Assembly: GCA_903921365.1 (NCBI GenBank)
Contig: CAIXPS010000192.1
Coordinates: forward strand, 1 to 57,116
Source of the DNA: an uncultured bacterium
GTDB lineage: Bacteria; Chloroflexota; Anaerolineae; J036; Brachytrichaceae
Direction: 5' to 3'
Length of the DNA stretch: 57,116 nt
The position numbers and the translations under genes are program-made. The notes under the pieces were generated by a model. It made no database searches, was not told the origin of the DNA, and saw only the letters and a program-made list of their open reading frames with translations. Below, one piece after another: positions 18,515-26,131 of this stretch; within the stretch, counting starts at the first letter, position 1, and each line of letters opens with the position of its first letter.

Positions 18515-20515
18515 CTAGACTGCGACAGTTGTCAATTCGGGTCGTATTTCCGTCTCGCTATGGCTTTCGCCGACGAGTTGCGAGTTGTATATTTCGGCGT
18601 AGATGGCGCTGTCTTCCATCAGTTCGCTGTGCGTCCCGCGAGCGACGACCTGCCCCTTGTCCAGAACCAGGATCAAGTCCGCCTTCATGACGGTGCTGAT
18701 GCGTTGCGCGATGACGAAACTGGTGCGCCCCTTCATCAACTTATCGAGCGCGGCCTGAATCTGTTTCTCGGTGGTCAGGTCAACGCTGCTGGTCGAGTCA
18801 TCGAGGATCAGGATATGCGGGTCGAGCAGCAATGCGCGCGCGATGGCGATGCGTTGTTTCTGCCCGCCGCTGAGAGTCGTGCCGCGCTCGCCCACCGGCG
18901 TTTCATAGCCTTGCGGGAACGACATGATGAAGTCGTGCGCGGCGGCGGCCTGCGCCGCCGCGATTACTTCCTCCATCGTCGCATCGCTGCGACCGAAGGC
19001 GATGTTCTCGCGAATCGTGCCGCCGAACAGGTTAGTCTCCTGCAGCACGATGCCGATCTGCGACCGCAGCGAGTTCAACGTCACGTCGCGCACGTCAACG
19101 CCGTCGATCTTGATAGTTCCCTCGCTGGCATCGTAGAAGCGCGGGATCAGGTTGATGATTGTCGTCTTGCCCGAGCCAGTCGCGCCGAGCAGCGCCACAG
19201 TCTGATCGGGTTGTGTCTCGAAGCTGACGTTCCTGAGCACCGGATCGCTGCCGGGGAAGTAGCGGAAAGTAACGTTGTCAAAGGTGACCCTGCCGCGCAC
19301 CGCGGGTAGCTCCAGCGCGCCCGGCTTATCAGTTACATCGTTCTTCGCATCCAGAATCTCGAAGATGCGCGTCGCCGAAGCAGCCGCCTGGCCGAGTTGG
19401 GTGATGATGAAGCCGAACTGCGCCATCGGGAAGAACAGATACACCAGATAAAGCGTGAACTCCTGCCATTCGCCGATGCTCAGCGTGCCCGCGATGATCT
19501 GCTTGCCGCCGAAATACAACGTGGCAGCCTGACCCAGGTTGGCGACCATAAAGGTGAGCGGGAACAGGAATGTGAACAGCCGCGCCACCGTGATCTGCTG
19601 TTGCATCACCTGGTCAGCGGCGGTCTTGAATTTGGCCTGCTCGCTCTTCTCGCGCACGAACGCCTGCACCACCTTGATGCCGGCCAGGTTCTCCTGCAGA
19701 ACCGTGTTCAACGCGGACAGGCGCTGCTGCACCTTGATGAAGAGCGGTTGGCTGACGGTGCCGAAGATGGCAAATAAGACGAAAGCGACAGGCAGGACGG
19801 GGACGATCACCAGCGCCAGTTGGGCATTGGTGGCGAAGATGATGGCGAGTGCGCCGATGATGAGCACTAACGCGCCCGCAAGCTGCAATAGACCCTGGCC
19901 GATGAATAGGCGCACTTTCTCAATGTCGTCGGTGGCACGGATCATCAACTGACCGGTCTGGTTGCGGTCGTGATACGAGAACGACAAGCGCTGGATCTTG
20001 GCAAACAGGTCGTTGCGCATATCGTAAGCGATCATCTGCGAGTTGCGTTCGGCCCAGTAGGCCTGCAGGAAGGAGAACAACCCGCGGAAGATGGCGAACA
20101 CAACGATGGCGATTGCCGAGATGACCAGCACATTGGGGGCATCGGCTTTGTCGGCAGTCATCTTTGCCACGAGGTCGGCCTGCGTCAGCGTCGCGGGCAG
20201 CTTGAGGAAGGCCAGTATCTTCGGCAGCGCCTGCCCCATGAAGTTGGCCGGTATCTGGCCCAGCGCGGAGATGATCGCATCGGCGATGGCGCCCTGCGTC
20301 ACGGCGTCGATCATGCGGCGCAGCAGGCTTGGCACGGCCAGCATCGACACCGTGGCGATAAATAGAAACACATACGGCATGGCGGCCTGGCGCTTATAGC
20401 GCGTCAGATACTCCAGCGCGCGCCGGAGCGCAGTGCGGTTAATCGGCGGGCGCGCGGGACGGCCCGCGCCTTGCGCGCCATTTGAGCCCGGCGCGCCGGG
20501 CATTCGATTTTGCAT
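18515..20515 (-). CDS. Heterodimeric ABC exporter subunit with degenerate nucleotide site (TM287/BmrC-like)
   Basis: A 666-residue half-transporter. After a Pro/Gly-rich N-terminus it has six membrane segments, with an extended first extracytoplasmic loop (about residues 75-140). The nucleotide-binding domain has Walker A GATGSGKTT (about 445) and the consensus signature LSGGQKQRI (about 551). Walker B is ILILDDSTSSVD, where the catalytic Glu is replaced by Asp, and the switch His is replaced by Gln in IAQRIST (about 603). Together with the partner's LSQGQ this gives one working and one degenerate ATP site, the hallmark of asymmetric heterodimers. It is 56 bp downstream of the MarR regulator gene and probably in its transcript. 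Confidence 0.93.
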   Translation of the reverse strand: MQNRMPGAPGSNGAQGAGRPARPPINRTALRRALEYLTRYKRQAAMPYVFLFIATVSMLAVPSLLRRMIDAVTQGAIADAIISALGQIPANFMGQALPKILAFLKLPATLTQADLVAKMTADKADAPNVLVISAIAIVVFAIFRGLFSFLQAYWAERNSQMIAYDMRNDLFAKIQRLSFSYHDRNQTGQLMIRATDDIEKVRLFIGQGLLQLAGALVLIIGALAIIFATNAQLALVIVPVLPVAFVLFAIFGTVSQPLFIKVQQRLSALNTVLQENLAGIKVVQAFVREKSEQAKFKTAADQVMQQQITVARLFTFLFPLTFMVANLGQAATLYFGGKQIIAGTLSIGEWQEFTLYLVYLFFPMAQFGFIITQLGQAAASATRIFEILDAKNDVTDKPGALELPAVRGRVTFDNVTFRYFPGSDPVLRNVSFETQPDQTVALLGATGSGKTTIINLIPRFYDASEGTIKIDGVDVRDVTLNSLRSQIGIVLQETNLFGGTIRENIAFGRSDATMEEVIAAAQAAAAHDFIMSFPQGYETPVGERGTTLSGGQKQRIAIARALLLDPHILILDDSTSSVDLTTEKQIQAALDKLMKGRTSFVIAQRISTVMKADLILVLDKGQVVARGTHSELMEDSAIYAEIYNSQLVGESHSETEIRPELTTVAV

Positions 20516-20571
20516 GTTAGTTACTCCTTCCTACCTACAGTCTGTCTCACTTACTACGAACCATCTGGTTA

Positions 20572-21126
20572 CTATTTGGACGTCGGGGCCCCATCTGGCG
20601 GGGGCGCATCGGGTGGACACCCTGCCGCGCCGTCAATCGCCCGCGCGGCCACGTCCAGAACCTGAGTCACCACGTCGTGCCCAGGCGCGAGTTGGCGAAT
20701 CAGTTCCTGCAACAACTGGCTGAGCTGGCGGCTCTTCTCCATGCCAAGCGCATTCAAGGCCAGGCACAGTTGATCTTGCACATCCACCGGCGGAACCAGC
20801 GCCAACATTTGGCGCGCGTGGTCGGTCAGCATCAAGGGTGTGCGGCGGCGATCGTCGGGATCCTTGCCGCGCACGACCATGCCTTCATGCTCCATCCGAT
20901 CCACGATCGGCACCAGCGTTGAAGGCGCCAGCATCATGTGGTCGCTCAGTTCGCGGATGGTGAACGGGTTGCAGCTCAGGATGCGCAGCATCCCATATTG
21001 GGGGCCACTCACGCCGGGCAGATGTCTGGCCAGCCGCCCTTCGAGATCCTGCGCCATCAGCTTTGTGCCGATGGCCGCAAAAGAGCGGATTTCAAACGCC
21101 AGTGCGGCGAATTCGGCGTCTCTCAT
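20572..21126 (-). CDS. MarR family transcriptional regulator
   Basis: A 184-residue winged-helix regulator. The DNA-binding core is at about residues 36-105: SGPQYGMLRILSCNP, then TIRELSDHMMLAPSTLVPIVDRMEHEGMVVR as the helix-turn-helix, then the wing KDPDDRRRTPLMLTD, whose D-x-R-R-x motif is diagnostic. Helices at both ends serve dimerisation, and a Pro-rich tail (DAPPPDGAP) is unusual. It is the first gene of a marR-ABC-ABC operon, so it probably represses the exporter and itself until a substrate binds. A strong promoter with three phased repeats lies directly upstream. Start ATG 21126 is preceded by a short leader of about 35 nt. Confidence 0.92.
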   Translation of the reverse strand: MRDAEFAALAFEIRSFAAIGTKLMAQDLEGRLARHLPGVSGPQYGMLRILSCNPFTIRELSDHMMLAPSTLVPIVDRMEHEGMVVRGKDPDDRRRTPLMLTDHARQMLALVPPVDVQDQLCLALNALGMEKSRQLSQLLQELIRQLAPGHDVVTQVLDVAARAIDGAAGCPPDAPPPDGAPTSK

Positions 21127-21150
21127 CTAATTCTCAGAATACATTGGTTT

Positions 21151-21197
21151 CGAATCATTCGTAATCGAATCATATCAAGCCGAATCACTGATGTCAA
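21151..21197 (-). promoter_or_regulatory. Sigma70-type promoter with three 15-bp-phased operator repeats (marR-ABC operon)
   Basis: On the minus strand TTGACA (21197-21192) is followed by a 17-bp spacer and TATGAT (21174-21169), nearly the full consensus. CGAATCA occurs at 21151, 21166 and 21181 (plus strand), exactly 15 bp apart, covering the spacer, the -10 box and the start region. Two arms also form ATTCG-TAAT-CGAAT (21157-21170). This is a convincing binding array for the MarR-type protein encoded just downstream. Confidence 0.8.
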
Positions 21198-21249
21198 GGG
21201 GGAGGAGGGGAGAAGAGGAGAAGAGGAGAGGGGGAGAGGAGGGGAGAGG
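21196..21249. repeat. Polypurine (GA-only) tract of about 54 bp
   Basis: From 21196 to 21249 the plus strand contains only A and G (blocks such as GGGGGAGGAGGGG and GAAGAGGAGAAGAGGAG). It lies directly upstream of the -35 box of the marR promoter. Such tracts can form triplex DNA or G-quadruplex structures and are slippage prone. Confidence 0.8.
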
Positions 21250-21412
21250 TTGTTAAGCATGGTCTGCCCACCACGTCCGAAGTGGATGTGGCATAGGCGG
21301 CTCATACCTGGCATTGGCGCGTATTTTGTTCAGCGTTAAACGAAGATCATCCATAGAAGGTCTATGCATCAAGAATGATGCAATCGCAAGAAAACGGGGG
21401 TGAAGGCATCAA

Positions 21413-22639
21413 TCAAGCATCTCCTGAACATTTTTTGCCTGGCAGGATGTCATCGGACTCTCTCGTGGCGTTTGTCATGTATGGGAGTTGCTCTTGCAGT
21501 GTTTCGACGATGCGGCGCGCTTCAAGGCGATCGACATGCAGGAAGCGCGCCAGCTGGCCTTCAGTGATTTTGGCGTCCCTGAATGCGTTAACAGCCAGGA
21601 GTTGGTATCGCATGGGCAGCGGATGGTCACGCGATGGAATATAGTCAAGCTCAAGTTCCTGGCGCGTTTCACGCACACTCAAACCTCTTTCTTTCTGATG
21701 TTCCCATACGCCAGCAGGCAGTATTTTCATACCCTCCAGGCGACGTGTAAACGCCTCTGCGGAGACGCCATAGTAGTGTGCCAGGACCATCAAGTCGGCA
21801 AGCATAAACTTGCCCGCCGCCTGTTTGACGTCATTCACACGGCGAATGATGCTTGAGGTTGGCATCAGGAAATACATGGCGAAGGCATCTACCAGCCGCT
21901 CTTCCTCCGGCACACGTTGATACACGGACAAAAACGAGCCATGCGATTTCTGCCGAGCAACCAGGAAGTGACCGTAGTCGCGCGCTAATGACCATCTACG
22001 CCGTTCTTCAGCGTGTTGCGCGTTTACACCAATACAAGCTCCAAGCGGCTCAACGTAAAAATACAGTGCCGAAACCGTTGAGGGCTGGAAAGGTAGATAA
22101 AAGACGCGTATCCCAACATCCTGTTCCAGAATGTCGCGCAGCATTGGTATAGGGCCATCACCCAGGCCGAGTCGATTTCTTTCCTGGATGGCGATGCTTT
22201 CTGCAGCCTGCTGCGCCGAGGTGTTTGCAGTCGCGTATTCAGCCGGATACTTCCGGGTTAGCGGCGCGCCCACGATCTGCTCAAGTTCGAGGTAATCCAT
22301 CGCATATTGGCGCAACAGTTCGACGGACTGTTCCAACTGCTGCTGATCGCCTTCCGACAAAAATGCCGGCCCACGCAGACGAATGCTCGTAAGCTCAAGG
22401 CTTGGACGTGGGCGGACGAAGTCGCTGATCTGCCGCCCGTAAGTCTGAGCAAGCATGATCAGTTCATTGGCCTTGATGCGGCGTTCACCTTTTTCGATAG
22501 CCGTCAAAGTCGTCCGCGCGGCATTGATCACCTTCGCAGCTTCCTCCTGCGTCATGCCGCGGCTTTTGCGAGCGGCTTGCAGTTCCCTGCCCAACTCGCG
22601 CGTATCGATCGTATCAAGAATGTTCGTGTTTATCTCCAT
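21413..22639 (-). CDS. XRE-family regulator fused to ImmA/IrrE-like domain with degenerate zinc site
   Basis: A 408-residue protein. Residues 15-70 form an XRE helix-turn-helix (ARKSRGMTQEEAAKVINAARTT, then LTAIEKGERRIKANEL). The middle (about 150-300) is an ImmA/IrrE-type peptidase fold: ERNRLGLGDGPIPMLRDILEQD, then the place where HExxH is expected, then VDAFAMYFLMP. Here the active-site helix reads SLARDYGHFL (about 215-225): the first His and the catalytic Glu are replaced by Arg and Asp, so proteolysis is unlikely. A C-terminal region (about 300-408) may sense a ligand or bind DNA. Known relatives pair with mobile elements, toxin systems or stress genes. A promoter with a palindrome over the -35 lies upstream. 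Start ATG 22639 has AAGG six bases upstream. Confidence 0.88.
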   Translation of the reverse strand: MEINTNILDTIDTRELGRELQAARKSRGMTQEEAAKVINAARTTLTAIEKGERRIKANELIMLAQTYGRQISDFVRPRPSLELTSIRLRGPAFLSEGDQQQLEQSVELLRQYAMDYLELEQIVGAPLTRKYPAEYATANTSAQQAAESIAIQERNRLGLGDGPIPMLRDILEQDVGIRVFYLPFQPSTVSALYFYVEPLGACIGVNAQHAEERRRWSLARDYGHFLVARQKSHGSFLSVYQRVPEEERLVDAFAMYFLMPTSSIIRRVNDVKQAAGKFMLADLMVLAHYYGVSAEAFTRRLEGMKILPAGVWEHQKERGLSVRETRQELELDYIPSRDHPLPMRYQLLAVNAFRDAKITEGQLARFLHVDRLEARRIVETLQEQLPYMTNATRESDDILPGKKCSGDA

Positions 22640-22671
22640 CCCATGCCTTTTGAACAGACCACCTTAGGTCG

Positions 22672-22700
22672 ATGGTACCGCGAGGATATGACAATGTCAA
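22672..22700 (-). promoter_or_regulatory. Promoter with palindromic operator for the XRE/ImmA-like gene
   Basis: On the minus strand TTGACA (22700-22695), a 17-bp spacer and TACCAT (22677-22672) form a sigma70-type promoter. An 11-bp palindrome TGACA-A-TGTCA (22689-22699) overlaps the -35 box, a position suited to autorepression by the XRE-type product. About 30 nt separate the -10 box from the start codon. Confidence 0.65.
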
Positions 22701-22753
22701 GCTGTAGTGGTGTTATTGATGCAGAAATGTCAGAAATTTAGGCCATGGCTTGC

Positions 22754-22836
22754 CACGGATGAAAGGATTCCACGGATGCGCGCGGGCTCTTATCCCGGAA
22801 CGCATCCGTGAATCCGGTTCATCCGTGATTCAGACT
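22754..22836. repeat. Imperfect 24-bp inverted repeat of the CACGGAT family
   Basis: The arm at 22754-22777 (starting CACGGATGAA) and the arm at 22804-22827 (ending TTCATCCGTG) are near-perfect reverse complements. The right side continues into ATCCGTGATTCAGACT (22821-22836), found again in both arms of the element at 25957-26131. It lies just past the stop of the truncated YgjP gene. Confidence 0.75.
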
Positions 22837-22845
22837 GCATTTTCA

Positions 22846-23271
22846 TTAATACTCCCACACCTCATGCGCCAGCGGGGCGTGGTTCAGTTCATCCCTGTAT
22901 AACTGCCACTGGGGCATGAATTGGTTCATGTGCGCTGTAAAGCGGTCGTTGTGGCGGCGTTCAAGCAGGTGCACCAGTTCGTGCACGACGATGTATTCGA
23001 GGCACAGGGGCGGCTTCTTGATCAGCTCCAGGTTGAGCCAGATGCGCCGGGCGTCGATGTTGCAGGTTCCCCAGCGGGTCTTCATCTGCCGGATGCCCCA
23101 GTTCGTGCCGGGGACGCGCCGATTGGAAATCCGGGGCACGCCGGTGCAACCAGTGCACACCGATATTGAGCGCACGCGATTCGGCAGCATAGTCGTGGCT
23201 CGTGCCGGGAACTGTGGTGGTGTATTACATATTGGTGGCACGATGCGCATGAGATGGATCTGCCAAGTCAA
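22846..23271 (-). pseudogene. YgjP/SprT-like (M48-type, DUF45) metallopeptidase, N-terminally truncated
   Basis: The C-terminal 95 residues match the YgjP-like zinc peptidase family: WGIRQMKTRWGTCN, INLELIKKP-like IWLNLELIKKPPL, the zinc motif VVHELVHLLERRHNDRF (HExxH) and the ending YRDELNHAPLAHEVWEY. The upstream part of the frame (VRSISVCTGCTGVPRISNRR...) does not resemble the family, and the first 130 or so residues are missing, because the frameshifted DUF1330 gene lies there. The fragment is therefore probably a remnant. In intact loci YgjP-like genes often lie directly after hsdR, and an HsdR stub is indeed found 0.4 kb upstream. No convincing start codon or Shine-Dalgarno site is visible. 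Confidence 0.7.
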
Positions 23272-23566
23272 TTACTGGACACCTTCGACAATAATCATCT
23301 GGCTGCGCGTGGCACAGAATGTGGCGTATCTGCTTGAGCGGAGCGTATTCCGGCGAATTCAACCATTCTTTGGCACGTGCGACACTGGCAAACTTTAAAA
23401 TGATCAATCCTTTGGGCACACAGTCGCCTTCCACCGTTTCAGTTGCGCCATTACGCACCAGATATTCACCACCATACGCAGCAACCGTGGCTGCGACGCC
23501 TCTGATATATACCTGCATGGCAACCGGATCGGTAACCTCCACCTGATTCAGCACGTATGCCGACAT
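23225..23566 (-). CDS. DUF1330 family protein, probably frameshifted near its C-terminus
   Basis: A small (113-residue) dimeric-barrel protein of unknown function. Family features are MSAYVLNQVEVTDPVAMQVY, TVAAYGGEYLVRNGA, LIILKFASVARAKEWLNSPEYAPLK. The start at 23566 has AAGGTGG upstream. After residue 85 the open frame reads HAQPDDYCRRCPVID, unlike the family, whereas the +1 frame reads ATRSQMIIVEGVQ and stops at 23272. That is exactly the expected family ending, so a one-base indel near 23305-23325 has shifted the frame. The gene occupies the place where the body of HsdR and the N-terminus of YgjP would be, and it looks like a later insert. It may be a real lesion or a consensus error. Confidence 0.75.
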   Translation of the reverse strand: MSAYVLNQVEVTDPVAMQVYIRGVAATVAAYGGEYLVRNGATETVEGDCVPKGLIILKFASVARAKEWLNSPEYAPLKQIRHILCHAQPDDYCRRCPVIDLADPSHAHRATNM

Positions 23567-23660
23567 TTTTCGCCACCTTATCAATCATCAAACACGAGCA
23601 GCGATTGCCCATGTGTATGGAAACAGGCCAAGTATATGGCAAACCTTTTCGCGGCAACAT

Positions 23661-23864
23661 CAGCAACCTGTGGAGACCGTGGTGGATGATGAGGTTGCAG
23701 CTATAGCCCTGCCGCTTCAGGAACGGGCGCAACAAGTCTTCTTCGATGTTGCGGTTGTCATGACGGCCTGACCAGATGCCCAGGTAGGTGTAGTGCAGGA
23801 CATCTCGAAACAGGCGAATGACCCGTTGCTGCGTGGCGCGCTCGATCTGTCCTACTGGCGGCAT
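23661..23864 (-). pseudogene. HsdR N-terminal stub (type I restriction endonuclease subunit R)
   Basis: From ATG 23864 the first 68 residues match the N-terminus of type I restriction subunit R: GQIERATQQRVIRLFRD, then LGIWSGRHDNRNIEEDLL, then FLKRQGYSCNLI. The family then continues for about 900 residues through nuclease and helicase domains; here the frame turns into unrelated sequence after about 23661, although it stays open to 23466. The ATG is one base after the TGA of the NucS-like gene, so the intact ancestor was probably part of the same operon. The stub has no catalytic residues and can be taken as non-functional. Confidence 0.7.
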
Positions 23865-23865
23865 G

Positions 23866-24801
23866 TCACACCTTCATCAGTTTGAAGTCGATCTTGTAGC
23901 GATAGAACTCAACATTGGGAATCATCGAGAGCGCATACTGCAATTTGTCGTCGTTATCAAGCGCGATAATAATGCCTTTGATGGTTTGTCCAGCTACGGC
24001 GAGTTCTTGCTTCACATATCCCATGTAACGCAATATCTGGCCGACAACGACATCACTTGCTTTACCTCGCTTCAACTCAACGACCAGTAACTCGCCTTTG
24101 TCCTTCCTGATCGCCAGGATATCGATGACGCCGGTATCTGTCTGATATTGCTGACCGGCAAGTTCGTTATCTTCGGTGAAGATGTTGTAGTTTTTCCCCA
24201 GTTCAGTCTGTGACCAGTTCCGCACGAGAAAGTCTTCCAGGTGTTTTTCCATGGCAAATGCATAGAGGTCTTCGACGGGTTCACCGTTCACAATAATCAC
24301 GGGTGGTGTGATACCCGACAGCAATTGCTCGATCTCATCCCGGTATCCAGCCATACTACACACAGTCGCCCTTCCGGTGGCAGAATTCTGCAATGCTAGA
24401 CTCATTCTCGCCTTTTCAATCGACGTATCAAGCCAATGTACCGGTCGACAGTGTGTCAGTTCATGGCCTGGTGCGTAATAATAGTCACCGGTCACTTCGC
24501 CGACATGATATCGGCCTGTGCCGTCCGGACACAGCACCCTATCGCCTGTCTGGATGCCCTTGCATATCGTCCAGATGTAACCGCCGATCTGGCCTGCGCC
24601 TGGTCGGGTTCTTTCAGGATACAAGGTTGTAAATACCGGTATGAACCAGGCGTTGAAATCATGCCAGTCTTCATATAGCCGGTTAGCCAGGTTCTCGTCG
24701 CTGCCATTGGTATAAGGTTTTATACCAATGTAATTTCCGGCGAAGCACTCCTGTGCGTAAACATGACCCTTGCCCAGCATGACTCGGTAGTAGTTTGTCA
24801 T
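23866..24801 (-). CDS. NucS-like PD-(D/E)XK endonuclease with N-terminal PUA/EVE-like domain
   Basis: A 311-residue protein. The N-terminal 130 residues (YYRVMLGKGHVYAQECFAG, IWTICKGIQTGDRVLCPDG, HVGEVTGDYYYAPG, HCRPVHWL) resemble the PUA/EVE-like modified-base readers seen in modification-dependent restriction enzymes. The C-terminal half is NucS-like (DUF91): a complete PD-(D/E)XK core with Asp in TGVIDILAIRKDKG and E-x-K in LLVVELKRGKAS, followed by VGQILRYMGYV. The ATG at 24801 is chosen because GAGG lies six bases upstream; it is 7 bp after the stop of the preceding nuclease. The family and context suggest cleavage of modified or foreign DNA. Intact motifs contrast with the decayed type I genes around it. 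Confidence 0.78.
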   Translation of the reverse strand: MTNYYRVMLGKGHVYAQECFAGNYIGIKPYTNGSDENLANRLYEDWHDFNAWFIPVFTTLYPERTRPGAGQIGGYIWTICKGIQTGDRVLCPDGTGRYHVGEVTGDYYYAPGHELTHCRPVHWLDTSIEKARMSLALQNSATGRATVCSMAGYRDEIEQLLSGITPPVIIVNGEPVEDLYAFAMEKHLEDFLVRNWSQTELGKNYNIFTEDNELAGQQYQTDTGVIDILAIRKDKGELLVVELKRGKASDVVVGQILRYMGYVKQELAVAGQTIKGIIIALDNDDKLQYALSMIPNVEFYRYKIDFKLMKV

Positions 24802-24808
24802 AGTAACC

Positions 24809-25855
24809 TCAATTGGAATCGGGCTTTTGTTGCAAGTTGTAAAGGTCACGATACCACGCGATCCACTTGTCCAGTTCTGCATCGCGACACATGCCGGCAG
24901 CCTCGATCACATCGGTCGAGGTGAAGACGGAGAATTTGGGATTGTGGGCGATCAGCTCCCGGTATCTATCCAGGGATTTGTCCAGGGAGATGTTGCCTTT
25001 GTGCTTTACGACTGAAAAAGTAACATGCTTGTAGCCCTGCGACGTATCTTGCTCGATGCTTAAGCCCAGCAGTTGATTGCGCCAGAGTTGGTTCAAGCCG
25101 CCTCGAAATGGACATCCAGTAAACCCGGCGCCGTTGGCAAAAAAGGCTTGGTTGTCAGCAGTGATATCCCAATACGCGAAGTGGCACTTGTCGTGGTAAT
25201 AGCACCAGTGCTTGTCTGCAACAAGCTCCGCAAAACTCTTGCGGCAATCGCGTCTGGGATTTTTATGTTTTTGATTGCTCTTATAACCGCCACAATCCGT
25301 GAACTCATCTTCGGTCAGCTTGTGCTCGATCAGCCACAGGCACAACTCACCCTCATGGTTGTAGTAGGCAATGGCAATATCCGCGTCGGTTCCAGACACC
25401 TTCTTTTTATCGTTGAGATGACCGCCGTTCGGCTTATCACCCCAGAATTCGAGTTGGTAGCCACGATCCAGTTTTTCAGTCGCTAGCCGGGCAAAGTCGG
25501 GTTTTAGCCTGCCAAGGATGGCGTTCACGTTGGCATGCTGCAAGAGCGGCAGGAATAGATTGATATTGGCTGCCTGCGAACTGGCCATATGGTTGAAATA
25601 CAGGTGTGTGCGGAAAGGATAGCTCAGACGATGCTGCTTTAGTGAATCCACCACGTCTGGATATACGAACGGATATTGATCCGCATACGAGTCCGGCAGA
25701 ATCGCGTCGTAGTGCAGACCACGAGGCCCTATGCCTGGCTCCCTGGTGACGTGCTGCCTTTTCCAGTTGATCAGATGGACATACATGTCCTGCTGGAATG
25801 CATTGAGCGAACTGGGAAGTCTGTAATCCTGACCGTCGATCTGTTGTGTTTTCAT
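24809..25855 (-). CDS. Putative restriction endonuclease (PGN_0703-like, PD-(D/E)XK)
   Basis: A 348-residue protein, also readable as 358 residues from ATG 25885. I prefer ATG 25855 (MKTQQIDG...) because GGAAGGA lies about ten bases upstream while the longer start has no Shine-Dalgarno site. The nuclease core is GTDADIAIAYYNHEGEL followed by LWLIEHKLTEDEF, giving the D...E-x-K pattern. A Cys/His-rich stretch (CGGYKSN, RRDCRKSF, KHWCYYHDKCHF) could bind zinc. The overall pattern resembles the PGN_0703 group of predicted restriction endonucleases; this assignment is from memory and moderate. The gene ends 7 bp before the NucS-like gene, and the two probably work as a pair. Confidence 0.72.
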   Translation of the reverse strand: MKTQQIDGQDYRLPSSLNAFQQDMYVHLINWKRQHVTREPGIGPRGLHYDAILPDSYADQYPFVYPDVVDSLKQHRLSYPFRTHLYFNHMASSQAANINLFLPLLQHANVNAILGRLKPDFARLATEKLDRGYQLEFWGDKPNGGHLNDKKKVSGTDADIAIAYYNHEGELCLWLIEHKLTEDEFTDCGGYKSNQKHKNPRRDCRKSFAELVADKHWCYYHDKCHFAYWDITADNQAFFANGAGFTGCPFRGGLNQLWRNQLLGLSIEQDTSQGYKHVTFSVVKHKGNISLDKSLDRYRELIAHNPKFSVFTSTDVIEAAGMCRDAELDKWIAWYRDLYNLQQKPDSN

Positions 25856-25956
25856 ACGAGACGTGTCCTTCCGGTCAGTAGCCATTGTAACTGTTCAGAC
25901 TTGAGGTAAAAAAACGACGCCTCTGCAGCGACCCGTAAAGGCTGGGAACGGAAGCA

Positions 25957-26131
25957 GTCTGAATCACGGATTGCCACAGATTAAAGGATTGTACGGATAA
26001 GAGCAGAACGGAATCGGCGTGATTCCGTAATCCATGGTGCGGGCTCTTTTGCCACGGATAAGTGGATTTGATGGACGCGGGTCGGTTCTTATCCGTTTCA
26101 TCCGTCAATCCGTGTAATCCGTGATTCAGAC
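25957..26131. repeat. Palindromic element with 16-bp perfect terminal inverted repeats (CACGGAT family)
   Basis: GTCTGAATCACGGATT (25957-25972) is repeated in reverse at 26116-26131, and the similarity continues inward for about 45 bp with a few mismatches. An inner hairpin ACGGAATC-GGCGT-GATTCCGT sits at 26008-26028. The right end overlaps the HsdM-like remnant and supplies its stop codon (GTC-TGA). The element lies between that remnant and the start of the first nuclease gene. The terminal word also occurs at 22821-22836. Confidence 0.8.
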
